In this document: positions 16,411 through 23,718 of the stretch, in pieces
Layout of the letters: the number at the start of each line of letters is the position of its first letter
How positions within the stretch are numbered: the stretch's first letter is position 1
Notes under the pieces: model-generated
The model's database searches: none
The model's input: the letters and a program-made list of their open reading frames with translations, nothing else
What the model was told of the DNA's origin: nothing
Made by a program: the position numbers and the translations under genes
DNA from: Oscillospiraceae bacterium
Lineage (GTDB): Bacteria > Bacillota > Clostridia > Oscillospirales > Acutalibacteraceae
Assembly (NCBI GenBank): GCA_015066445.1
Contig: SVOK01000001.1
Coordinates: forward strand, 1-64,000
Length of the DNA stretch: 64,000 nucleotides
Reading direction: 5' to 3'

Positions 16411-16664
16411 GTGTTTTTTTACAAAAATTATCTTTTTTGTAAAATTTAGTAATTTTATTAAAAAAAGCTTATCTTTGCAATAGCTACAGGATTTTTCTCC
16501 ACCAAGTAAAATGCAAAGATGTTGTGAACAAAGATGGCAACCCACAGCAAGCACAGGCAAAATTATTGCAGCCACTCCAATGTGTAGATTTGGTGAAACC
16601 GAGGAGCTTGAAGGCGGCTTCTCCCATATTCGGGTGTTTTTTATAGAATGTTAAATATTTAAGG
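16411..16664. other. Gap without a recognisable gene
   Basis: Both strands have short open frames (one of 68 codons on the minus strand at 16369-16575) without a ribosome binding site, and that frame runs across the feoA promoter. The part from 16480 to 16630 is less AT-rich than its surroundings and could be a decayed gene, but I recognise nothing. Confidence 0.4.
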
Positions 16665-16693
16665 TTGACTATTCCCGTGTTTTAAGTTATTAT
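16665..16693 (+). promoter_or_regulatory. Promoter of the zinc-ribbon membrane protein gene
   Basis: TTGACT (16665-16670), a 17-base spacer and TATTAT (16688-16693) precede the gene at 16727. Confidence 0.55.
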
Positions 16694-16726
16694 AAATAAT
16701 ATGTTTTGGAAGTGGGGTGTTCTAAG

Positions 16727-17149
16727 ATGGGTAAACAGCATCGTAATATATGTCCTATTTGCGGTGATAATCAGATAACCTTTAAAAGAGAATACACCGA
16801 TTACTCATCAAACCCGAACTCCTATAAAAAATCTTTTTTAAGCTCAATTTTTCCGTTTTTTATAAGAAAAAAGGAAAATAAATATTCATACATTGTCGGT
16901 TGCTGTAACACCTGCGGTCATACTTGGAAAACCTTTGAAGACAGTGCTTCACTGTTTGAAACCTTAATGTGGATAATTCTTATAATATTTTTCATCGGTT
17001 TTATACTTATATGGAAGTTTTTGCAATGGTATTTTAATACCGATAAAATATTTATGACTACCAGAGGTCGCCTTTATTTACTCTGCGCCTTACTTTTATC
17101 TGCCGCCGCAATATTTGGAATAGTGGGATTTCTAACCAAGCCTATATAA
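16727..17149 (+). CDS. Small zinc-ribbon membrane protein, function unknown
   Basis: The 140-residue protein has four cysteines in two pairs (C9-x2-C12 and C60-x2-C63) that can form one split zinc ribbon, and two membrane helices at about 78-97 and 115-137. I do not recognise a named family. The ATG at 16727 follows GGAAGTGGGG; a TTG 21 bases earlier is in frame but would lie within the region needed for ribosome binding. It is monocistronic, with its own promoter and a strong terminator. It may sit in the membrane with the metal-binding head in the cytosol. Confidence 0.75.
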   Translation: MGKQHRNICPICGDNQITFKREYTDYSSNPNSYKKSFLSSIFPFFIRKKENKYSYIVGCCNTCGHTWKTFEDSASLFETLMWIILIIFFIGFILIWKFLQWYFNTDKIFMTTRGRLYLLCALLLSAAAIFGIVGFLTKPI

Positions 17150-17183
17150 AACCCGTAACACAAATTTAAGTGTTACGGGTTTT
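17148..17183. terminator. Bidirectional terminator
   Basis: A 12-bp perfect stem AACCCGTAACAC/GTGTTACGGGTT with flanking A and T tracts lies between convergent genes and serves both. Confidence 0.9.
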
Positions 17184-17185
17184 GT

Positions 17186-18022
17186 TTATGCTTTATTCTC
17201 TGAACCAAAAAGCTTGATTTTTTGAATTACTGCCTCTTTTATTTTTTTAACCTTTAAATCTCTTATTGCAAGGTATGGAAGATTTTGAGAAAGTCCCTCT
17301 GCCATAGCATTATTTCCTGCAAGGCAAAGGTCGGTAAAAATATTAACCTTTGCTATACCGTATTTTATTGTGTCACGAAAATCCTCGTCAGAAAGACCAG
17401 AGCCGCCGTGAAGTACAAGTGGAGTTTCAACCTTTGCTCTGATTTCTTTAAGCCTTTCAATATCCAGACAAGGCTTTTCCTTGTATGCACCGTGGGCAGT
17501 ACCTATTGCTACAGCCAAAGCGTCAACACCAGTTTTATTAATGAAATCTATTGCTTCTTCAGGGGTGGTATAGCTATCAGTCACAGCGTTATCCCCAGTT
17601 GAAGCCTCTCCAACATGACCTATTTCACCCTCAACAGTAGCACCAAAAGAGTGGGCTATTTTAACAATTTGGGCAGTATCTGCAATATTCTCATCAGCAT
17701 CACCTGCAGATCCATCAAACATAATGCTTGTAAACCCAAGCTTTAATGCCTGCATACAACGCTCAAAGGTGAGTCCATGGTCATAATGAACTACAACCGG
17801 CACAGAAGCTCTTTTAGCCGCCGCTATAATTGACGGTGCTATAAGTGGCAGATCTCCGCTTGGTAGTAATACCTCTGCAGTACCTATTATAATAGGAGAC
17901 TTCATTTCCTCTGCCGCAGAAATAGCCGCCTCTAACATATCGGTATCTGTGGTGTTAAAAAGTCCTACAGCGTAATTTTCTTTTTGAGCTTTTTTAAGTA
18001 CATAATCTAAATTTACTAACAT
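17186..18022 (-). CDS. Class II fructose-bisphosphate aldolase family protein
   Basis: Class II aldolases split ketose 1,6-bisphosphates into triose phosphates with a zinc ion. The 278-residue protein has the zinc histidines in VHYDHG (about 78-83), EGEIGHVG and VLHGGSG, plus the phosphate-binding IAKVNIFTD. It follows a gene encoding an HTH-PfkB sugar kinase by 26 bases on the same strand; together they could make a kinase plus aldolase route for fructose, tagatose or a deoxy-inositol-type phosphate. Family assignment is firm; the exact substrate is open, and it need not be the glycolytic aldolase. Confidence 0.88.
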   Translation of the reverse strand: MLVNLDYVLKKAQKENYAVGLFNTTDTDMLEAAISAAEEMKSPIIIGTAEVLLPSGDLPLIAPSIIAAAKRASVPVVVHYDHGLTFERCMQALKLGFTSIMFDGSAGDADENIADTAQIVKIAHSFGATVEGEIGHVGEASTGDNAVTDSYTTPEEAIDFINKTGVDALAVAIGTAHGAYKEKPCLDIERLKEIRAKVETPLVLHGGSGLSDEDFRDTIKYGIAKVNIFTDLCLAGNNAMAEGLSQNLPYLAIRDLKVKKIKEAVIQKIKLFGSENKA

Positions 18023-18048
18023 ATTTTTTCTCCTAATTTTATTTATTG

Positions 18049-19263
18049 CTACAAAATTTGTCTTCCGTATTTTTGCGCCATTTTTTCTATTTCACTTTTA
18101 CCGAGCATTCCGTCGGTCGAATTTTCTGCAAACAGGTTGCAGCCTGCCGCCGCCGAAGCAAACTCAAGAATATGTTCATCATCGTAACCGTTGTATATAC
18201 CGTAAAGAGCTCCTGCGCAAAAAGCATCTCCTGCTCCAACACTGCCCTTTATTTCTTGGGCTGGTATTTTAAGTGACGGTACTGCTGTAAAATCACCAGT
18301 AGCCACATCAAGGCAAAAGCCCGCTTTTTTGCAATGGATTATTATTTTCTCTTTAACACCGTGCTCGGCTATAAACTCCATAGTTTTTCTTATATTGGGG
18401 ATATTAAGGTCGCCGTTATCATTATAAGGCGGAAGGTCGGAAAGCATAAAAGCCTCAACCTCGTTTATGATTATATAGTCACAGTATTTGAATGCGGGTA
18501 AAAGCTTAGCTTTATAATCACCGTCGCAGTCACTTACAACATCTACCGAGGTTTTTATTCCCTGCGCCTTAACATCGTGCAGAAAACGAGCCATTACCGT
18601 ACCGTATTCAGGGTCCGGTTTATCAAATTCATCAAGCAAAAGTATATAACCGATATGAAGAATAACACTGTTAATAGAGGTTATATCAATATCCTTTGGA
18701 GAAAATTCTGCATTAGCGCCTCTTGCGTGGAAAAAAGTCCTCTCCCCTGAAGGCTGACTCATAACATCGCTGAAGCTTGTGGGTTTATTTTCCGAAATCG
18801 ATATTTTTTCGCAATCTATACTGTAACGGCTTAAATTTGAAAGAATAAATCTTCCGTATTCATCGTCGCCTATTTTGCCTATTACAGAAACAGGCAAGCC
18901 GCGGTCTATTTTTGCAAGGTCAATAGCTGTATTCGGTGCGCAGCCGCCAACTGCCATACTGACCTCTCTTATATTGGCAAGCATACCCACTGCAGGAAAA
19001 CTGTCAATTCTCTTTACAATATCTGCAATAATATTACCCGCAACAGTTATACCCTTGCGTTCGCCTGTCATAAGATAATCTACCGTGGTACCGAAAATTT
19101 CTGCTAATGCCGGAAACTGTGTAACCTCAGGAAAACCGAGTCCACTCTCCCAACGGCTTACAGTTTTATCGCTTATATTAAGCCTGCTCGCTAACTGAGA
19201 CTGCGTAAGTCCCATTTTTTTACGGAATTTTGCAATAGTAACGCCTATGCTTTTGGCATCCAT
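18049..19263 (-). CDS. XRE helix-turn-helix fused to PfkB-family sugar kinase
   Basis: The 404-residue protein has an N-terminal XRE helix-turn-helix (about 5-65: GLTQSQLASRLNISDKTVSR) joined directly to a ribokinase/PfkB fold (about 72-404). The kinase part shows the N-terminal AVGGCAPNTA segment and the catalytic GSVGAGDAFCAGALYG near residue 340, so it is probably active. The fusion suggests a sugar-sensing regulator that also phosphorylates its ligand. It is the first gene of a unit with a class II aldolase and is divergent from ktrB. Palindromes at 19349-19361 and 19404-19418 are candidate binding sites. The two domains are in one uninterrupted frame with a single binding site (GGAGGTG). 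Confidence 0.88.
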   Translation of the reverse strand: MDAKSIGVTIAKFRKKMGLTQSQLASRLNISDKTVSRWESGLGFPEVTQFPALAEIFGTTVDYLMTGERKGITVAGNIIADIVKRIDSFPAVGMLANIREVSMAVGGCAPNTAIDLAKIDRGLPVSVIGKIGDDEYGRFILSNLSRYSIDCEKISISENKPTSFSDVMSQPSGERTFFHARGANAEFSPKDIDITSINSVILHIGYILLLDEFDKPDPEYGTVMARFLHDVKAQGIKTSVDVVSDCDGDYKAKLLPAFKYCDYIIINEVEAFMLSDLPPYNDNGDLNIPNIRKTMEFIAEHGVKEKIIIHCKKAGFCLDVATGDFTAVPSLKIPAQEIKGSVGAGDAFCAGALYGIYNGYDDEHILEFASAAAGCNLFAENSTDGMLGKSEIEKMAQKYGRQIL

Positions 19264-19322
19264 AATTTACACCTCCGAAGCTTTTATTATAAAACCTCAA
19301 CTGAATTTATTTTCTTTGATTT

Positions 19323-19361
19323 ATTATACTATCTTTTTTTCCATTCGTAAACCTATGGTTT
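19323..19361 (-). promoter_or_regulatory. Promoter of the HTH-kinase gene with overlapping palindrome
   Basis: On the minus strand TATAAT (19323-19328) is preceded after 17 bases by a weak TTTACG (19346-19351). The palindrome AAACCTATGGTTT (19349-19361) overlaps the -35 box, as expected for an autorepressor site. Confidence 0.5.
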
Positions 19362-19403
19362 AAAGATTTTATTCATAGAATTTAATATCACTTTTGCCAA
19401 AAC

Positions 19404-19418
19404 TCTATGTTTCATAGA
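19404..19418. promoter_or_regulatory. Palindrome in the kinase-ktrB divergent region
   Basis: TCTATGTTTCATAGA is a perfect inverted repeat sharing the CTATG half-site with 19353-19357 and with CATAG at 19374-19378. It is probably an operator for the fused XRE regulator. Confidence 0.5.
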
Positions 19419-19449
19419 TTTTAAAAATGATATGTTTTCTATTTTTTTA

Positions 19450-19478
19450 TTGAATTCAGTATAAATTTGTTATACAAT
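19450..19478 (+). promoter_or_regulatory. Promoter of ktrB
   Basis: TTGAAT (19450-19455), a 17-base spacer and TACAAT (19473-19478) precede ktrB by 30 bases. Confidence 0.5.
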
Positions 19479-19508
19479 ATACTAAATATTAAAAAATCAG
19501 GTGGCGCT

Positions 19509-20843
19509 ATGAAAAAAAGACGGCTTTCGCATATCAGATTTATAGCATTAGGCTTTTTAATAATTGTGGCGGCAGGAACTCTTTTGCTTATGCTCCCCTT
19601 TTCAACCTGTGACGGTAAGGGAGCGAGCTTTGTTTCAGCTTTGTTTACCGCTGTATCAAGCTCTTGCGTAACGGGACTCGTTCTGCACGACACTGCTACT
19701 TATTGGACGGTATTCGGTCAGATAGTTATAATTTCTTTAATTCAGCTTGGCGGACTTGGATTTATGACAGTGTCTTTATTTGCGGTGCAGTTATTCCATA
19801 AACAAACAGGACTCAGAGAGCGTGCCCTTTTAGCTGAAAGTATAAATACAGAAAATCTCGGTGGAATGAGAAGACTTGTGAGAATAATTATAACAGGAAC
19901 AATCATTTTCGAGCTTAGCGGCGCATTACTCTTTTCCATAAGATTTATCCCAAAATTCGGCTTTGCTAAGGGAATATATTTCTCCATTTTCCACTCTATC
20001 TCCGCATTCTGCAACGCAGGCTTTGATTTAATGGGCGGCTATTCGGGTGAATATTCTTCATTTACCGCCTTTTCAGACGATATTTTAGTTAACACCACAA
20101 TAATGCTGCTCATTATAATAGGTGGCATAGGCTTCCTTGTATGGGAGGATATTTTAAAGCACCGTTTTCATTTCAAGCTTTACCGACTTCATACAAAAAT
20201 AGTATTGCTTACAACCGTTATTCTGATTTTTGGCGGCGCTTTAATACTTTGGCTTTTTGAAATAAACGGCATTAACAAAGATATGCCGCTTAAAGAACAG
20301 ATTTTAACCTCTCTTTTCGGCTCAGTAACAGCAAGAACAGCCGGCTTTAATACAACAGATACCGCACTTCTTAGCGACAGCAGTAAGCTTTTCACCTCTT
20401 TACTGATGTTTATAGGCGGAAGTTCTGGCTCCACAGCAGGCGGTGTTAAGACAACTACTGTTGCTGTAATTCTTATTTATCTTGCTTCTTTTGTCCGAGG
20501 AAAAGAGCCTAATTGCTTTTCAAGAAAGCTTAATGACTCCGCACTTAAAAAGGCTGTAACAGTTATAGCAATTAACCTGATTTTTGCCCTTGTGGGAACA
20601 TTTGTTATAAGCTCCACTAACGGAATTGCTGTGACCGACTCTTTATTTGAAGCTTTTTCGGCAATGGGTACCGTTGGAATGACAACGGGAATAACAAGAG
20701 ATTTGAACACCCTTTCGGTACTGCTGTTAGCCTTTTTAATGTATTGCGGCAGAGTGGGAAGCATTTCCTTTGCATTGGCTTTATTCGAAAAGCGGTCTGT
20801 GCCGCCCGTATCTTACCCGACAGAAAATATCACAATAGGATAG
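19509..20843 (+). CDS. ktrB: Potassium uptake channel subunit KtrB/TrkH
   Basis: This membrane protein carries K+ into the cell. The 444-residue sequence (from the ATG at 19509, after AGGTGG) has four pore repeats with selectivity-filter glycines in SSCVTGLV, CNAGFDLMG, RTAGFNTTD and TVGMTTGI, and GGSSGSTAGGVKTTT typical of the family. Eight or more hydrophobic segments are visible. It lies 9 bases before ktrA. The short N-terminus and 444-residue length fit KtrB better than TrkH. Confidence 0.93.
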   Translation: MKKRRLSHIRFIALGFLIIVAAGTLLLMLPFSTCDGKGASFVSALFTAVSSSCVTGLVLHDTATYWTVFGQIVIISLIQLGGLGFMTVSLFAVQLFHKQTGLRERALLAESINTENLGGMRRLVRIIITGTIIFELSGALLFSIRFIPKFGFAKGIYFSIFHSISAFCNAGFDLMGGYSGEYSSFTAFSDDILVNTTIMLLIIIGGIGFLVWEDILKHRFHFKLYRLHTKIVLLTTVILIFGGALILWLFEINGINKDMPLKEQILTSLFGSVTARTAGFNTTDTALLSDSSKLFTSLLMFIGGSSGSTAGGVKTTTVAVILIYLASFVRGKEPNCFSRKLNDSALKKAVTVIAINLIFALVGTFVISSTNGIAVTDSLFEAFSAMGTVGMTTGITRDLNTLSVLLLAFLMYCGRVGSISFALALFEKRSVPPVSYPTENITIG

Positions 20844-20852
20844 GTGAAAAAT

Positions 20853-21497
20853 ATGAAATCTTTTTTAATAATCGGAATGGGGTCTTTAGGTCACCATCTT
20901 TGCAGAGAGCTTACAAACGTAGGCGGTGAAGTTATGGTAGCGGATAAGAATGAAACTGCTTTGCAGGATATTCTTCCGCTTACAGTTTCAGCCAAGGTTT
21001 GTGACTGCACAAAACCCGAAGTTATTGAAAGCTTTGGTGTTGAAGAATTCGACGCTTGCTTTGTTTGCGTGGGTAATTCATTTCAGAACTGTCTTGAAAT
21101 AACCGACCTGCTTAAAACCTACGGTGCTAAAAAGGTTTATAGTGCCGCTGACCGTGATATTGAGCCGAAGTTTCTTTTACGCAACGGTGCAGACAAGGTA
21201 ATCTACCCCGAGCAGGACATTGCACGCAGAATAGCAGGTATGGAAAGCTCCAATAGTATTTTTGACTGTATAAATATTTCGGACGATTATGCTATCTTTG
21301 AAATTGAAGTCCTTGATAAATGGGTTGGTAAAAGCATTATTGATATTGATTTCCGCAAGCGTTATAATCTGAATATTATTGCATATAAAATCGGTGATGA
21401 GGTTCATCCCGAGCTTAGCGGTGACTATGTGTTTAAAGAGGACGAGCATATCCTTGTTTTAGGTCACAAAAAGGACGTTGAAAAGGTTATAAAATAA
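20853..21497 (+). CDS. ktrA: Potassium uptake regulatory subunit KtrA/TrkA (RCK)
   Basis: KtrA forms the cytosolic gating ring of the Ktr system. The 214-residue protein has an N-terminal RCK-N Rossmann domain (FLIIGMGSLGHHLCREL) and an RCK-C domain from about 135. The ATG at 20853 is preferred to the GTG at 20844 because AGGTGA sits 6 bases before it. It is co-transcribed with ktrB and possibly with the C39-like gene 36 bases downstream. Confidence 0.92.
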   Translation: MKSFLIIGMGSLGHHLCRELTNVGGEVMVADKNETALQDILPLTVSAKVCDCTKPEVIESFGVEEFDACFVCVGNSFQNCLEITDLLKTYGAKKVYSAADRDIEPKFLLRNGADKVIYPEQDIARRIAGMESSNSIFDCINISDDYAIFEIEVLDKWVGKSIIDIDFRKRYNLNIIAYKIGDEVHPELSGDYVFKEDEHILVLGHKKDVEKVIK

Positions 21498-21533
21498 AGA
21501 ATTTAATGCAATATCTTCTTTAGAGGTGTAAAA

Positions 21534-21902
21534 ATGCCACTTACAAAAAAACCTGTATATATACATGAGCCAACTGACCTGCAATGCGGTCAGGCAGTGT
21601 TAGCAATGCTTAGTGACAAAACTGTGCCCGAAATAATAGAATTAGTAAGCACAGATAGAGAAACCACTCTAAAGCAAATGTTTTATGCACTTGACTGTTG
21701 CGGTATAGCTTATAATAAGGAGCGTAAAACTATATCAGTAAAAGAGGAGCTTCCAAAAATTTGCTTTTTAAGCCTTGAAACTCCCCATTGCTGGCATTGG
21801 TCGCTTTATTACAACGGTTTGTTTTACGACCCTGAATACGGCGTATTAGAAGAATTCCCACCCTCGGCAAGAAGATATTATTGGGAAATAATTTCAAATT
21901 AA
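21534..21902 (+). CDS. C39-like cysteine peptidase fold protein
   Basis: The 122-residue protein looks like a minimal papain-like/C39 peptidase domain: Gln17-Cys18 in LQCGQAVLAML, His88 in HCWHWSLYYNG and Asp99 in LFYDPEYG make a complete candidate triad. There is no signal peptide, membrane segment or ABC transporter part, unlike bacteriocin exporters, so it would act in the cytosol. It starts behind AGAGGTG and shares the transcript of ktrBA, ending at a strong terminator. A role in proteolysis or in transfer chemistry is inference; the C39-like fold is the part supported by motifs. Confidence 0.7.
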   Translation: MPLTKKPVYIHEPTDLQCGQAVLAMLSDKTVPEIIELVSTDRETTLKQMFYALDCCGIAYNKERKTISVKEELPKICFLSLETPHCWHWSLYYNGLFYDPEYGVLEEFPPSARRYYWEIISN

Positions 21903-21931
21903 TATAATAAAAACTCGCAACTACAAACAAA

Positions 21932-21974
21932 AGAGCAAGAAAAAAGGATAACTCCTTATTCTTGCTCTCTTTTT
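21932..21974. terminator. Terminator after the ktr unit
   Basis: AGAGCAAGAA pairs with TTCTTGCTCT (21959-21968) and CTTTTT follows. The A tract on the other side lets it also serve the convergent mreB-like gene. Confidence 0.85.
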
Positions 21975-21995
21975 ATGCACTATATCGGCTTTGAA

Positions 21996-23018
21996 CTATT
22001 CTATCACAAGCTCCTTGATCGAACGGAGCTGATAGTCCACATTCTTCAGCAATTCAGGTTTTTTAAGGGCAACTGCCGCACCCTTAACAACGCTGTAGGC
22101 AGGGTCTTCAAGCTTATGGATTTTAAGACCTAAATACTCCGAAAGTCTTTGGTCAATACCAAAAAGCTGAGAGCCGCCGCCTGTAAGATACATTCCATCT
22201 GCTGTAATATCGGCAACCAAATCAGGGTCGGTGTGCTGAAGAACTAAACGTATAGCATTACAAATGGTATTTACTGTATCGATTATTGCTTCATAAACCT
22301 CTCCGCTTGAAATTTCAAAGCTTTCGGGCAGACCTGTAAACACATTTCTTCCCTTTGCCACCATTGCTATTTCAATATCACGCTTAACAGCAGTACCGAT
22401 TTTAATTTTTATAGCCTCGGCTGTAAGAGGACCTATTTCAATATTATATTCTTTTCTCACATATCTGATTATCTGCGCATCAAAATCAAGCGATGCAGTT
22501 TTAAAGGATTCACAGGCAGCTATACCGCCGAGGGATATAACCGCAATATCTGTAGTGCCTGCTCCGATATCAACAATAAGACTTCCTCTTGGAGTAGAAA
22601 AATCAAGTCCTAAACCGAACGCTATCGCAAGAGGACCTTCTATTACGGAAATATTTCTTCCTCCTGCCGATTCAACCGCATTGGCAAGCGAATGGTGCTG
22701 TAATTCGGTAAGACCCGCGGGCAATGTTGCCATTATGCGAGGACGCAGTATTCTGTTGCCGAAAGCCTCCTGCATATACTTTTTAAGCATTGTTTCGGCT
22801 ATATCGTAATCAGCGATAACTCCCCTTTCTATAGGGCTTACACAGGCAAGACTATCTGGCGTTCTGCCCAAGGTCTGCTTAGCCTTTTCACCAAAGTAAA
22901 CAGGCTCCCAGGTCTCATTATCCACCGTTACAATATTAGGCTGTTCAAGCACAACCTTAGAGCTTGAAAATATAACCGTTTTAGATGTACCTAAATCTAT
23001 TCCTATATCAGTTGCCAT
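21996..23018 (-). CDS. MreB/Mbl-like cell shape actin homologue
   Basis: MreB-type proteins form membrane-bound filaments that guide cell wall growth. The 340-residue protein has the actin-fold phosphate loops DLGTSKTVIF and IVDIGAGTTDIAV, and the adenosine motif MYLTGGGSQL. Length is normal. It is not beside mreC-mreD; instead it is the third gene after recD2 and comF, overlapping comF by 11 bases. The lack of mreCD and the divergence from canonical DLGTANT suggest an Mbl-like paralogue, possibly the sporulation-linked or accessory one. Confidence 0.88.
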   Translation of the reverse strand: MATDIGIDLGTSKTVIFSSSKVVLEQPNIVTVDNETWEPVYFGEKAKQTLGRTPDSLACVSPIERGVIADYDIAETMLKKYMQEAFGNRILRPRIMATLPAGLTELQHHSLANAVESAGGRNISVIEGPLAIAFGLGLDFSTPRGSLIVDIGAGTTDIAVISLGGIAACESFKTASLDFDAQIIRYVRKEYNIEIGPLTAEAIKIKIGTAVKRDIEIAMVAKGRNVFTGLPESFEISSGEVYEAIIDTVNTICNAIRLVLQHTDPDLVADITADGMYLTGGGSQLFGIDQRLSEYLGLKIHKLEDPAYSVVKGAAVALKKPELLKNVDYQLRSIKELVIE

Positions 23019-23718
23019 TTTTCTTCTCCTTATTATCTGTAACTAACGCTGTTATACAATAAACTTTATTACTGCCTGCCGCCAAAAGCTGTTTAGCACA
23101 CTCGCTTAAAGTAGCGCCTGTGGTTTTAATATCATCAACGAGCAAAACAGTTTTATTCTTAATTGGATTTTTCACATAAAAAACATTCTGCACATTCTCT
23201 AATCTCTCTTTACCCGAAGTTTCATGCTGTAAATGCTTTTTATTATGACACCCCAACACACCCTCATAAAAAGGAATACCGAGCAATTCTGCTATTCTTT
23301 TGGCTAAAAGGGCGCTTTGATTATAACCTCTTTTTAAACCCTTATGTAATTCTATGGGAACGCAGCAAACCGCCTCAAGCTCCACATCATAAAAACTTTG
23401 CTTTACACATAGTGCCATTTGACGGGCTATAAATTCCAAATTTCTCTCATTTCTGCGGAATTTATAAGAATACATAATTTTTTTAGCAATGCCATCGTTA
23501 TAAAAGGGTGAAGAACAACCGTTATAATGCAAAACATATCTTCTGCAGCTACAGCTTTTCTTACTGTTACCGCACTCAAAGCAAAATTTTGTAAGGTCGG
23601 TTCTTTCTATCATACTCATACAGTACTCACAAAGAAACTCATCTTCACCTATTACCGTGCCGCAGCCTGCGCAGGTGTTAGGGTAAAAAGCTGCTAAAAC
23701 ACTTTTTATTAATTCCAT
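23008..23718 (-). CDS. comFC: ComF family phosphoribosyltransferase-like protein
   Basis: ComFC is needed for DNA uptake in competent Bacillus and has a phosphoribosyltransferase fold. The 236-residue protein has an N-terminal zinc-binding part (CAGCG, CEYC, CFECG and CSC) and the PRT core with VLLVDDIKTTGATLSE, the PRPP-binding loop. It overlaps recD2 by 10 bases at its start and the mreB-like gene by 11 at its end, so the three are translated together. No comFA helicase gene is adjacent. Confidence 0.9.
   Translation of the reverse strand: MELIKSVLAAFYPNTCAGCGTVIGEDEFLCEYCMSMIERTDLTKFCFECGNSKKSCSCRRYVLHYNGCSSPFYNDGIAKKIMYSYKFRRNERNLEFIARQMALCVKQSFYDVELEAVCCVPIELHKGLKRGYNQSALLAKRIAELLGIPFYEGVLGCHNKKHLQHETSGKERLENVQNVFYVKNPIKNKTVLLVDDIKTTGATLSECAKQLLAAGSNKVYCITALVTDNKEKKNGN

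Noticed and set aside
16369..16575. 68-codon minus-strand frame upstream of feoA with several cysteines
   Set aside because: It covers the feoA promoter and operator, ends in them, and lacks a binding site. Treated as non-coding.
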